From: Flavobacteriales bacterium
GTDB taxonomy: Bacteria > Bacteroidota > Bacteroidia > DT-38
Assembly (NCBI GenBank): GCA_013214975.1
Contig: JABSPR010000151.1
Span: forward strand, 1 to 9,483
Length of the DNA stretch: 9,483 nucleotides
Direction: 5' to 3'
Numbering within the stretch: position 1 is the first letter of the stretch; every line of letters starts with the position of its first letter. Below are positions 1 through 6,463 of this stretch, in pieces. The notes beneath the pieces are model-generated. The model was given only the letters and a program-made list of their open reading frames with translations. It did no database searches and had not been told where the DNA came from. The position numbers and the translations under genes are program-made.

Positions 1-1113
1 GAAACATTAACAGCATTAGGTGCTGAGGTTACTTGGTCGTCTTGTAATATATTCTCTACACAAGATCAAGCTGCTGCTGCAATCGCCGTAACAGGAGTTC
101 CTGTTTATGCTTGGAAAGGATTGAGCGATGAGGATTTTGATTGGTGTATTGATCAGACAATTATGGGTTTTAAAGATGGTAAGCCATTAAATTTAATTTT
201 GGATGACGGTGGAGATTTAACAAATATGGTATTTGATAAATATCCAGAATTGTGTGAAGGAATTAAAGGGTTATCAGAAGAAACGACAACAGGTGTTCAT
301 AGATTATACGATAGAATGAAAGCAGGTACATTAGTTATGCCAGCAATTAATGTAAACGATTCAGTTACTAAATCTAAATTTGATAATAAATACGGATGTA
401 AAGAGTCTTTAGTAGATGCAATTAGAAGAGCAACTGATGTAATGATGGCCGGAAAAGTTGCTGTTGTTGCTGGTTATGGAGATGTAGGGAAAGGTTCGGC
501 AGCTTCTTTAGCTGGTGCTGGTGCAAGAGTTATAGTGACTGAGATTGATCCTATTTGTGCGCTGCAAGCTGCAATGGATGGTTTTGAAGTGAAGAGAATG
601 GATGATGCATGTAAAGAGGCAAACATTATTGTAACTACAACCGGTAACTTTAACATTATTCAAGGAAAGCATTTTGAATCAATGAAAGATCAAACAATCG
701 TTTGTAACATTGGGCATTTTGATAATGAAATTGATATGGCATGGTTAAATGGGAATCACGGTAATACTAAAGACACTATAAAGCCACAAGTTGATCAATA
801 CACCATTAATGGTAATGTTATCTTTGTTTTAGCTGAGGGTAGGTTAGTGAACTTAGGTTGCGCAACAGGGCATCCGTCATTTGTAATGAGTAATTCATTT
901 ACTAATCAAACTTTAGCTCAATTAGAGCTTTGGAACAATACAGATGCTTACAAAAATGAAGTATATATGCTGCCGAAACATTTAGATGAGAAAGTAGCAA
1001 GATTACACTTAGCTAAGATTGGCGTTGTGTTAGAAACGTTATCACAAGAACAGGCCGATTATATTGATGTAAAAATCGAAGGTCCTTATAAAGTTGACCA
1101 CTACAGATACTAG
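1..1113 (+). CDS. ahcY: S-adenosylhomocysteine hydrolase (adenosylhomocysteinase), 5'-truncated by the window edge
   Basis: This cytosolic NAD-dependent enzyme splits S-adenosylhomocysteine into homocysteine and adenosine, relieving product inhibition of methyltransferases. The frame is open from base 1 (ETLTALGAEVTW, then SCNIFSTQDQAAAAIA), so the gene starts left of the window; the TTG at 121 is internal. The window holds 370 codons; compared with roughly 435 residues in bacterial homologues, about 65 N-terminal residues are missing. Visible hallmarks are the LDDGGDLTN substrate motif, the EETTTGVHRLY segment, and TKSKFDNKYGC (nt 367-399), which carries the Lys, Asp, Asn and Cys known as active-site residues in the family. 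The Rossmann loop GYGDVGKG (nt 472-495) binds NAD. The C-terminus KVDHYRY matches the conserved family ending that contacts the neighbouring subunit's NAD. A hairpin terminator follows the stop by 19 nt. No defect is seen in the visible part. Confidence 0.98.
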   Translation, partial: ETLTALGAEVTWSSCNIFSTQDQAAAAIAVTGVPVYAWKGLSDEDFDWCIDQTIMGFKDGKPLNLILDDGGDLTNMVFDKYPELCEGIKGLSEETTTGVHRLYDRMKAGTLVMPAINVNDSVTKSKFDNKYGCKESLVDAIRRATDVMMAGKVAVVAGYGDVGKGSAASLAGAGARVIVTEIDPICALQAAMDGFEVKRMDDACKEANIIVTTTGNFNIIQGKHFESMKDQTIVCNIGHFDNEIDMAWLNGNHGNTKDTIKPQVDQYTINGNVIFVLAEGRLVNLGCATGHPSFVMSNSFTNQTLAQLELWNNTDAYKNEVYMLPKHLDEKVARLHLAKIGVVLETLSQEQADYIDVKIEGPYKVDHYRY

Positions 1114-1132
1114 AAGTAATTAAAATTATTTG

Positions 1133-1165
1133 AGGCCATTGTCTATTTAGATAATGGCCTTTTTT
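1133..1165 (+). terminator. Rho-independent terminator of ahcY, possibly bidirectional
   Basis: Bases 1133-1144 (AGGCCATTGTCT) pair with 1149-1160 (AGATAATGGCCT) around the loop ATTT. This gives a 12-bp stem with a single G-U pair, followed by a T-run to 1165. It lies 19 nt after the ahcY stop. The convergent minus-strand gene ends at 1164, inside the T-run, so its transcript enters the same hairpin. On that side the downstream tract (CAAATAATTTTAATTA) is a poorer U-run, so termination is likely weaker in that direction. Confidence 0.9.
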
Positions 1166-1595
1166 AATTAAATATTGTGAGCTGGTTACCATCCCAGCTC
1201 GTGTTATATCGTTTTAATGGCAGGGTTGCTGGACCGATATTTACGCTTCCGTCGACAATTAGAAATTGGGAACCGCAACATGTGTCGACGGCGAATAGAT
1301 TGTTTGTGTTAACATTTACCTTTCCGCAAGAATTTGTCACATCATAAGGGCAATGTCGATCGAATGCTAAGAAGTCGTCGTTAGTTAATCGGTAAATAAT
1401 TATACCTCTGGAGCCACCCTCAATTTGCATCCATCCCCCTATAGGGTTGAGGTCAATATAAGATGGCATAGATGGGAATATATTAATATTTACATAAACA
1501 TCCGGGACGTATTCTTGATTTAAACCCTTTGTACATGAATTCAAAAGAAAAGTAAAAAGAAATACTGATAGATAATTTAATTTATACATCCACAT
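1164..1595 (-). CDS. Rieske-like lipoprotein with degenerate [2Fe-2S] ligands
   Basis: A 143-residue protein. A hydrophobic N-terminus leads to a lipobox LNSC (residues 18-21), so it is predicted to be exported and lipid-anchored at Cys21, facing the periplasm or on the outer membrane. The C-terminal half (about 60-143) resembles the small Rieske-type lipoproteins common in Bacteroidota: AFDRHCPYD (77-85), then DTCCGSQF (104-111), then DGSVNIGPATLPLKRY (115-130). Canonical Rieske proteins have CxH and CxxH ligand pairs. Here the first motif reads C82-P-Y84, and the second reads D104-T-C106-C107, where CPCH is usual. Both His ligands and one Cys are therefore gone, while the structural GSxF and GPA-LPL elements remain. 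It may bind no cluster, or bind another metal through C82, C90, C106 and C107. Translation may start at Met1 or Met3 (1587-1589); no SD is seen. It is divergent from the next gene and convergent with ahcY. The biological role is unknown. Confidence 0.8.
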   Translation of the reverse strand: MWMYKLNYLSVFLFTFLLNSCTKGLNQEYVPDVYVNINIFPSMPSYIDLNPIGGWMQIEGGSRGIIIYRLTNDDFLAFDRHCPYDVTNSCGKVNVNTNNLFAVDTCCGSQFLIVDGSVNIGPATLPLKRYNTSWDGNQLTIFN

Positions 1596-1669
1596 GTTGG
1601 TTTAATAGAATGCATGTTATACATTTCATTAATGGCAAGATCAGGAATTTTTCCAAAATTGAAAATTTA

Positions 1670-2188
1670 ATGTTGAAATTAATTTATACAGAAAGTAAAA
1701 CGAAAATGTTTCTTGCGTTGGTTTTTTTCAGCCTGCTATATTCTCAATTTTCGTATTCTCAACAAGCACCTCCTGACGGTGCTGGTAGAACCACCTGGAA
1801 ACAAGTGCGTGATGATGAAAAGTCGTCTAAGAAGAATTACAAAGAGCATCATAAGAGAATCCAGAACAAGGATACTCGGAAAGAAATGAAGCAGAATAAG
1901 AAGAAGGCAAAAAAAGAAAATCTTGGAATAAAGAAGCCTTCTAGATCGGATAGGAGTAAATATAAGAAGCAGAAAAAACAGGCCAATAAGAGCAAAAGGA
2001 AGCGGCAAAGTGGTAGTGATAAGAAAAAGGGCAAGTATGTAAAGCAGGGAAAGAAAAGTAAAAAAATGAAGAAAGGGCAAAAAAAGGCTCGCCACAAAGG
2101 AAATATGAAAAAACAAGAGGAAAGTCAGAAGCGTGAGAAACAAAAGAAGCGCCTCTCGAAAACTAAAAAAGTTAGAAGACCCAAATAG
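1670..2188 (+). CDS. Secreted, extremely Lys/Arg-rich protein of unknown function
   Basis: The frame is open from an ATG at 1610, but that start lies only 14 nt from the divergent lipoprotein start and puts 30-odd residues before the signal peptide. The ATG at 1670 (172 residues) or 1706 (160 residues) is more likely. From 1670 the protein has a short basic n-region, a hydrophobic core (MFLALVFFSLLY) and a probable cleavage site at SYSQ/QAPP. The mature chain of about 141 residues has, by my count, 48 Lys, 13 Arg and 13 acidic residues, giving a net charge near +48. After a short segment (QAPPDGAGRTTWKQVRDD) it is low-complexity and probably disordered, with recurring KK and KKxK runs and almost no hydrophobic residues. 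No enzyme motif is seen. Such a chain could bind polyanions (LPS, extracellular DNA, acidic polysaccharide); that is inference. I recall Lys-rich secreted hypotheticals in Bacteroidota but cannot name a family. The antisense frames over this gene are shadows of its AAG/AAA-rich codons. Confidence 0.75.
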   Translation: MLKLIYTESKTKMFLALVFFSLLYSQFSYSQQAPPDGAGRTTWKQVRDDEKSSKKNYKEHHKRIQNKDTRKEMKQNKKKAKKENLGIKKPSRSDRSKYKKQKKQANKSKRKRQSGSDKKKGKYVKQGKKSKKMKKGQKKARHKGNMKKQEESQKREKQKKRLSKTKKVRRPK

Positions 2189-2242
2189 AAACTCAGGGTG
2201 GATTCTAGATATGGGGTAAATCAACTAAAGATAATAGAATGC

Positions 2243-2262
2243 TAAACAAGCTCAATTGTTTA
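2243..2262. repeat. Short AT-rich inverted repeat downstream of the Lys-rich gene
   Basis: TAAACAA (2243-2249) and TTGTTTA (2256-2262) form a perfect 7-bp inverted repeat around GCTCAA, 55 nt after the stop of the Lys-rich gene. The stem has only one G-C pair and no T-run follows, so it is a poor intrinsic terminator. It could be a weak 3' end or an operator-like palindrome, or it may be chance in AT-rich DNA. Confidence 0.25.
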
Positions 2263-2310
2263 ATCGGTAGATACACAGTAAAATATAATGGTTTTTAAAT
2301 AGGAGGTTAA

Positions 2311-2342
2311 TTGGGAAACAAGTTAAATAGATGTTAAATCTG
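2311..2342 (+). promoter_or_regulatory. Possible Bacteroidota-type promoter for the receptor operon
   Basis: TTG at 2311-2313 is followed after 21 bases by TAAATCTG (2335-2342). This resembles the Bacteroidota pattern TTG-N19-21-TAnnTTTG, with one mismatch in the -7 element. It would give a 5' leader of roughly 105 nt before the ATG at 2455. Inside the spacer, GTTAAAT occurs twice 11 bp apart (2322-2328 and 2333-2339). An alternative -7 element, TATATTTA at 2421-2428, lies closer to the ATG but has no well-spaced TTG. The rest of the 2189-2454 gap shows no convincing gene. Confidence 0.3.
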
Positions 2343-2454
2343 TTTTTATATTAAAGATAAATTCGCAGTGAAGGAGGCAATAAAAAGGTTAATATTGAAT
2401 AAGAGCCACTATATATTTTATATATTTACGTCCTTGAAAAAAGCGAGCATTGAA

Positions 2455-5400
2455 ATGATATTGTTGAAGAGAATATTAGTTGTAATATCGGTACTCTGTC
2501 TTTCTGTACAGGGGTTTTCACAAAGTGGTAACGGTTCTGTTAAGGGAGTTTTAACAGATGCTGAGACAGGAGAGCCGATTCCATTCGCGAATATAGTAAT
2601 CCAGAGAGGTGGTGATTTTGTTGCCGGTTCTGCCACGGATTTTAACGGAGAGTATAATATTAAGGCTATTCCTGTTGGGACATATGACATTATAGCAAAA
2701 TATATCGGTTTCAGTCCTCTGAAAATGACAGGGATTCGTGTGAGTACTGGAATTCAGGTTTATGATCTGAAGTTAAGTAGTGGTATTCAGATGGAGGAAT
2801 TTAAAATTGTTGTGTATACTAAGCCTCTAATAGATATAAAGGGTGGTTCAGTTCAAACAATGACTGGAGATGAGATTAAGAAAATGCCAGGAAGGGGTGT
2901 TGAAAGTGCGGCATTGATGGCAGGTGGTGTAGTATCTACAGATGGTGAAATTGAGAGTATTAGAGGGGCGCGTTCGGATGCAACGGTTTACTACATTGAT
3001 GGTATAAAAGTAATTGGTTCGATAGAGTTACCGCAATCAGCAATTGATCAGGTTGAAGTTATTCTTGGAGGGTTACCACCGATGTATGGTGATGCAACAG
3101 GAGGGGTAATTAGCGTAACGACTAAAGGTGCATCTAGTGAGTTTTTTGGTAGTATAGAATTTATGTCAAGGGTTGCAGCGCATAATTACTGGGATTTTAA
3201 TTCAAGTAATATGGTGAGTTTTATGGCAGGCGGACCCTTGGTTCAATTGAAGGACAAGGCGAAAATTGCGAAGGCAGTTGCTGATGGGGAGAATACGGGT
3301 TCTTTGGATATGAAAAAATACAAGAAGCCTTTTATTAGCTATATGGTTAGTAGTCAGATTTATCATCAGCCAAACTATGGTTATCAAGGTGGATCATTAT
3401 ATAGAGCGAAAGATGATGTTATTGAAAGATTAGACCAGGCGCCATTAGTATTGCAAGCCGAAGGAACTGCTATGTCAGCTGAATATCTGAGAGCATCTGA
3501 TTTTGAACCGATTAACAAAGCAAAAGAAAGAGGCTATAGTGGAAGTATCTCAGGTAATTTTAACGTTAACACATCCAAAAAGACCACATTGAAATTTGGA
3601 GGTTCTTTTGCATATGATGTGTCAAGCGAAATGCAAAGGGATCAATTGATGTTTAATAGTGATGCTCCTAGAACCCTGAATAATGATATTACTTGGCGGG
3701 TGTTTGGTAAATTCACACATAGGTTAAGTCCGGATTCTGCTAGCTTAGCTCTTAAACCTGATTCTTCAAGATTGTTCAAAAATGTTAATTACACGATTCA
3801 AGGGGATTATACCATGCAGAAGGTTAGTGTGATGAACGAGAAATTCAGAGACGATTATTTTTCTTATGGCCATATTGGTAGTTTTAAAACACATAGAGCG
3901 CCAACATATGAACGTGAAACTAGAGCTTTTGCTAGTCTAGACGGATCGGGAGATTCTGTATATGTTAACGCTAGGATGCATAATGCGTATAAAGACACAC
4001 TCTACGAATTTACCCCAGGCGAATCAAATCCTCAGTTGGCAGCCTATACAAGTCAGTATTATAATTTTCATGGGGATAATGTCGTTGATAATTATCAAAA
4101 TCGGTTACAGGTTCAACAAGGCGGTGGTTTAATTAATGGTGATCAGCCTGAATACATTGCTGGGATTTATCCAGCTCGAGGTACAGTATATGGAGCATAC
4201 GCCTGGGATTCAGGTGCTAGAAAATACTATACATATTCGGGGTTTGAGAAATCTGAATATAGCCAAATGAGGTTTACTGGTAATGTATCTGTTGATATAG
4301 GAAAAAAAATATCGACTGCTCATGCGGTTTCTATGGGTTTTGAATATGAGAAAAGACCATATCGAAGTTTCTTTGTAAGTCCGATGGGGTTATGGCAAAT
4401 AATGAGAGATAGAGCGAATTTCCATATACAGCAGTTAGATTTAAATTCTCCTAATTATGTATTTGCACTGGACCAAAATGGGGATTATGCTTTGAATTCT
4501 GTAGGAGATCCAATACTTGTTGACACCGTGAATTTTGATAGAATAAATAATACATCAGTTCAAAATTACTTTGATTATAACCTAAGAGAAAAAATTGGAG
4601 CAGGTGATCTCGAAATGTTAAATATTGATGAGTATGATCCAGATACGTATAGCTTGGATATGTTCAGCCCAGATGAATTGTTTAATGGAAGTACTGCAAA
4701 TGCTGCAGTAGGTTATATTGGTTATGATCATACAGGAGAAAAGACGAACAAAAGATCTACGGTAGATGACTTTTTTAATGCAAAAGATGATTTTGGTAAT
4801 TTTAAAAGAGAAATACCTGTCCAAGAACCAATATATTCTGCTTTTTATATTCAAGATGAATTTGCATTTAGGGATCTATTCTTTACAGCCGGTATTAGAG
4901 TAGATAGATATGATAATAATCAACAGGTTCTAAAGGATAAATATTCCCTATATAATATTAGAGAAGTTAATGATTTAACAAATGATGAATTAGGGGATAT
5001 TCCATCAAATATTGGCGGAGACTATAAAGTATATGTTAATGATTATAAAAATCCCGAAAGGATTCAAGGATTTAGAGATGGAGATGTTTGGTATAATGCA
5101 TCAGGTATTGAGCTAAATTCTTTTGAGCAAGTAAAATCATCTACAGGTATAAATCCATATTTCGTAGAAGATGCATCCGTAATAGAAAGTAACGGTATTA
5201 ATTCTTCTGCATTTGAGGATTACGTGCCTCAAGTTAAAGTGAGTCCTAGATTATCATTCTCCTTCCCAATTTCGGATGAAGCTTTGTTCTTTGCACATTA
5301 TGATAGGTTGGTTCAACGTCCGATGTCAAGTAATGGTGCGGATTATATGCAGTACTTGTTCTTAAAGTCTGTGACAGATGCCGAGATAGAAAATCCAAAC

Positions 5401-6459
5401 CTGAAACAGGAAATGACTATTGATTATGAGCTTGGTTTTCAAACTAAATTGTCGAATAAGTCAGCGTTAAAATTCACGGCTTATTACAGAGAAATGCGGG
5501 ATCAATTAAATGCTGGTGTTGTTAATGGCGCCTTTCCAAATACATACTATACTACTAGAAATATTGATTTCTCGACTGTTAAAGGTGGTACGATTGGATA
5601 TGACTTAAGGAAAATTGGTAATACAGGTATAAGTGGTTCAGTTAACTATACACTTCAATTTGCTGATGGAACTGGATCTTCTTCTGAAGATGGATTAAAG
5701 TTGCTTAGAGCCGGATTTGCTGGAAATAGATTTTTAATCCCGCTTGACTTTGATAGGCGTCATGCTATTTCGATTGGAGCTGATTATAGAACAGAATGGT
5801 CGGATGAATATACAGGATGGGTAATAGGAGGTCCTAAACCAGAGAAAGAACCTAAAGAGAAGAAAGAAAAAAAGAAAAAGAAAAATTCAGAGGTTGATGA
5901 AGTTGTGATAGAGGATTCGACTGATGAGGTCGTGGAAGTGGTTGAAGAAGATGAGGAGCCTGGTGTCGGATTTCAAGTGTTTGCAAATTCAGGAATTAAC
6001 CTTAAAGTAGTTGGAGGCTCAGGTCAACCGTATTCGTTAGAAAGAAGAGCGACGGCAACACAAACAGGAGCTAGTTCGTCTAGTTTGTTAGGAGATATAA
6101 ATGGAGCGAGATATCCATGGAGGTTTACTGTTGACGTTACTTTCAGTAGAGAATTTGAGTTTGGATTAGGTTGGAGAGGAGAAGATCATAAAAAGGGGGC
6201 AAGAGATGGAGCCTGGATAGAGGGGTATTTTGAAATAATATGCTTTAATATATTAAACCTAAAGTATCCGAGCACCCTTCATAACTTCACTGGAAATTCA
6301 AATGATGATGGATACTTAGCGTCTGCTCAAGCAGAATTAGTAATTGCTGAAATGCTTGATCCTGATTCTTTTGTAGATTATTATCAAACATCAATGAAAG
6401 ATCCAAGTGCATATATGTCACCGCGATTGATTCAAGTTGGAGTTAGTTTTGCCTTTTAG
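2455..6459 (+). CDS. TonB-dependent outer-membrane receptor with carboxypeptidase-regulatory-like N-terminal domain
   Basis: A 1334-residue TonB-dependent receptor; substrate unknown. The frame extends upstream to a GTG at 2368, but the ATG at 2455 gives a clean signal peptide (MILLKRILVVISVLCLSVQGFSQ is split here as residues 1-20 plus FSQ) and is preferred. Residues about 28-108 form a carboxypeptidase-regulatory-like beta-sandwich (VKGVLTDAETGEPIPFANI, DFNGEYNIKAIPVGTYDI). A possible TonB-box-like segment FKIVVYT lies at 116-122. The plug follows at about 120-225, with SIRGARSDATVYYIDG and a conserved end YGDATGGVISVTTKG. The rest is beta-barrel with long loops, including the FDRRH motif at 1099-1103, and it ends in a Phe (GVSFAF) as outer-membrane barrels do. 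It is long for the superfamily, where about 700-1000 residues is usual. Residues 1128-1168 are an unusual Lys-rich then acidic insert. The next gene starts 4 nt after the stop, so the two form an operon. It matches a Bacteroidota receptor family I recognise by sequence (DFFNAKD, VLKDKYSLY) but whose substrate I do not know. Confidence 0.93.
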   Translation: MILLKRILVVISVLCLSVQGFSQSGNGSVKGVLTDAETGEPIPFANIVIQRGGDFVAGSATDFNGEYNIKAIPVGTYDIIAKYIGFSPLKMTGIRVSTGIQVYDLKLSSGIQMEEFKIVVYTKPLIDIKGGSVQTMTGDEIKKMPGRGVESAALMAGGVVSTDGEIESIRGARSDATVYYIDGIKVIGSIELPQSAIDQVEVILGGLPPMYGDATGGVISVTTKGASSEFFGSIEFMSRVAAHNYWDFNSSNMVSFMAGGPLVQLKDKAKIAKAVADGENTGSLDMKKYKKPFISYMVSSQIYHQPNYGYQGGSLYRAKDDVIERLDQAPLVLQAEGTAMSAEYLRASDFEPINKAKERGYSGSISGNFNVNTSKKTTLKFGGSFAYDVSSEMQRDQLMFNSDAPRTLNNDITWRVFGKFTHRLSPDSASLALKPDSSRLFKNVNYTIQGDYTMQKVSVMNEKFRDDYFSYGHIGSFKTHRAPTYERETRAFASLDGSGDSVYVNARMHNAYKDTLYEFTPGESNPQLAAYTSQYYNFHGDNVVDNYQNRLQVQQGGGLINGDQPEYIAGIYPARGTVYGAYAWDSGARKYYTYSGFEKSEYSQMRFTGNVSVDIGKKISTAHAVSMGFEYEKRPYRSFFVSPMGLWQIMRDRANFHIQQLDLNSPNYVFALDQNGDYALNSVGDPILVDTVNFDRINNTSVQNYFDYNLREKIGAGDLEMLNIDEYDPDTYSLDMFSPDELFNGSTANAAVGYIGYDHTGEKTNKRSTVDDFFNAKDDFGNFKREIPVQEPIYSAFYIQDEFAFRDLFFTAGIRVDRYDNNQQVLKDKYSLYNIREVNDLTNDELGDIPSNIGGDYKVYVNDYKNPERIQGFRDGDVWYNASGIELNSFEQVKSSTGINPYFVEDASVIESNGINSSAFEDYVPQVKVSPRLSFSFPISDEALFFAHYDRLVQRPMSSNGADYMQYLFLKSVTDAEIENPNLKQEMTIDYELGFQTKLSNKSALKFTAYYREMRDQLNAGVVNGAFPNTYYTTRNIDFSTVKGGTIGYDLRKIGNTGISGSVNYTLQFADGTGSSSEDGLKLLRAGFAGNRFLIPLDFDRRHAISIGADYRTEWSDEYTGWVIGGPKPEKEPKEKKEKKKKKNSEVDEVVIEDSTDEVVEVVEEDEEPGVGFQVFANSGINLKVVGGSGQPYSLERRATATQTGASSSSLLGDINGARYPWRFTVDVTFSREFEFGLGWRGEDHKKGARDGAWIEGYFEIICFNILNLKYPSTLHNFTGNSNDDGYLASAQAELVIAEMLDPDSFVDYYQTSMKDPSAYMSPRLIQVGVSFAF

Positions 6460-6463
6460 ATAA

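Noticed and set aside
1179..1200. Inverted repeat GAGCTGG / CCAGCTC with an 8-nt loop near the 3' end of the lipoprotein gene
   Set aside because: It lies within coding sequence and has no T-run on either side; a terminator role is better filled by the hairpin at 1133-1165.
1249..1291. Perfect 9-bp inverted repeat CCGTCGACA / TGTCGACGG with a 25-nt gap
   Set aside because: It lies inside the lipoprotein coding region, and each arm encodes a Val-Asp pair (AVDT and IVDG). Coincidence of codon use explains it better than a regulatory site.
1610..1669. Upstream ATG at 1610 as start of the Lys-rich gene
   Set aside because: It would leave only 14 nt to the divergent lipoprotein start and add 20 residues with no signal-peptide logic; 1670 or 1706 fits better.
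1736..2224. Long antisense reading frames (162 and 82 residues) opposite the Lys-rich gene
   Set aside because: They read as Phe/Leu-rich complements of Lys codons (AAG/AAA gives CTT/TTT). The plus frame has a convincing signal peptide and starts cleanly, so the antisense frames are shadows.
2368..2454. GTG at 2368 as start of the receptor, adding 29 residues
   Set aside because: It would put a long extension before a clear signal peptide. AGGAGG at 2372-2377 lies downstream of that GTG, so it cannot serve it.
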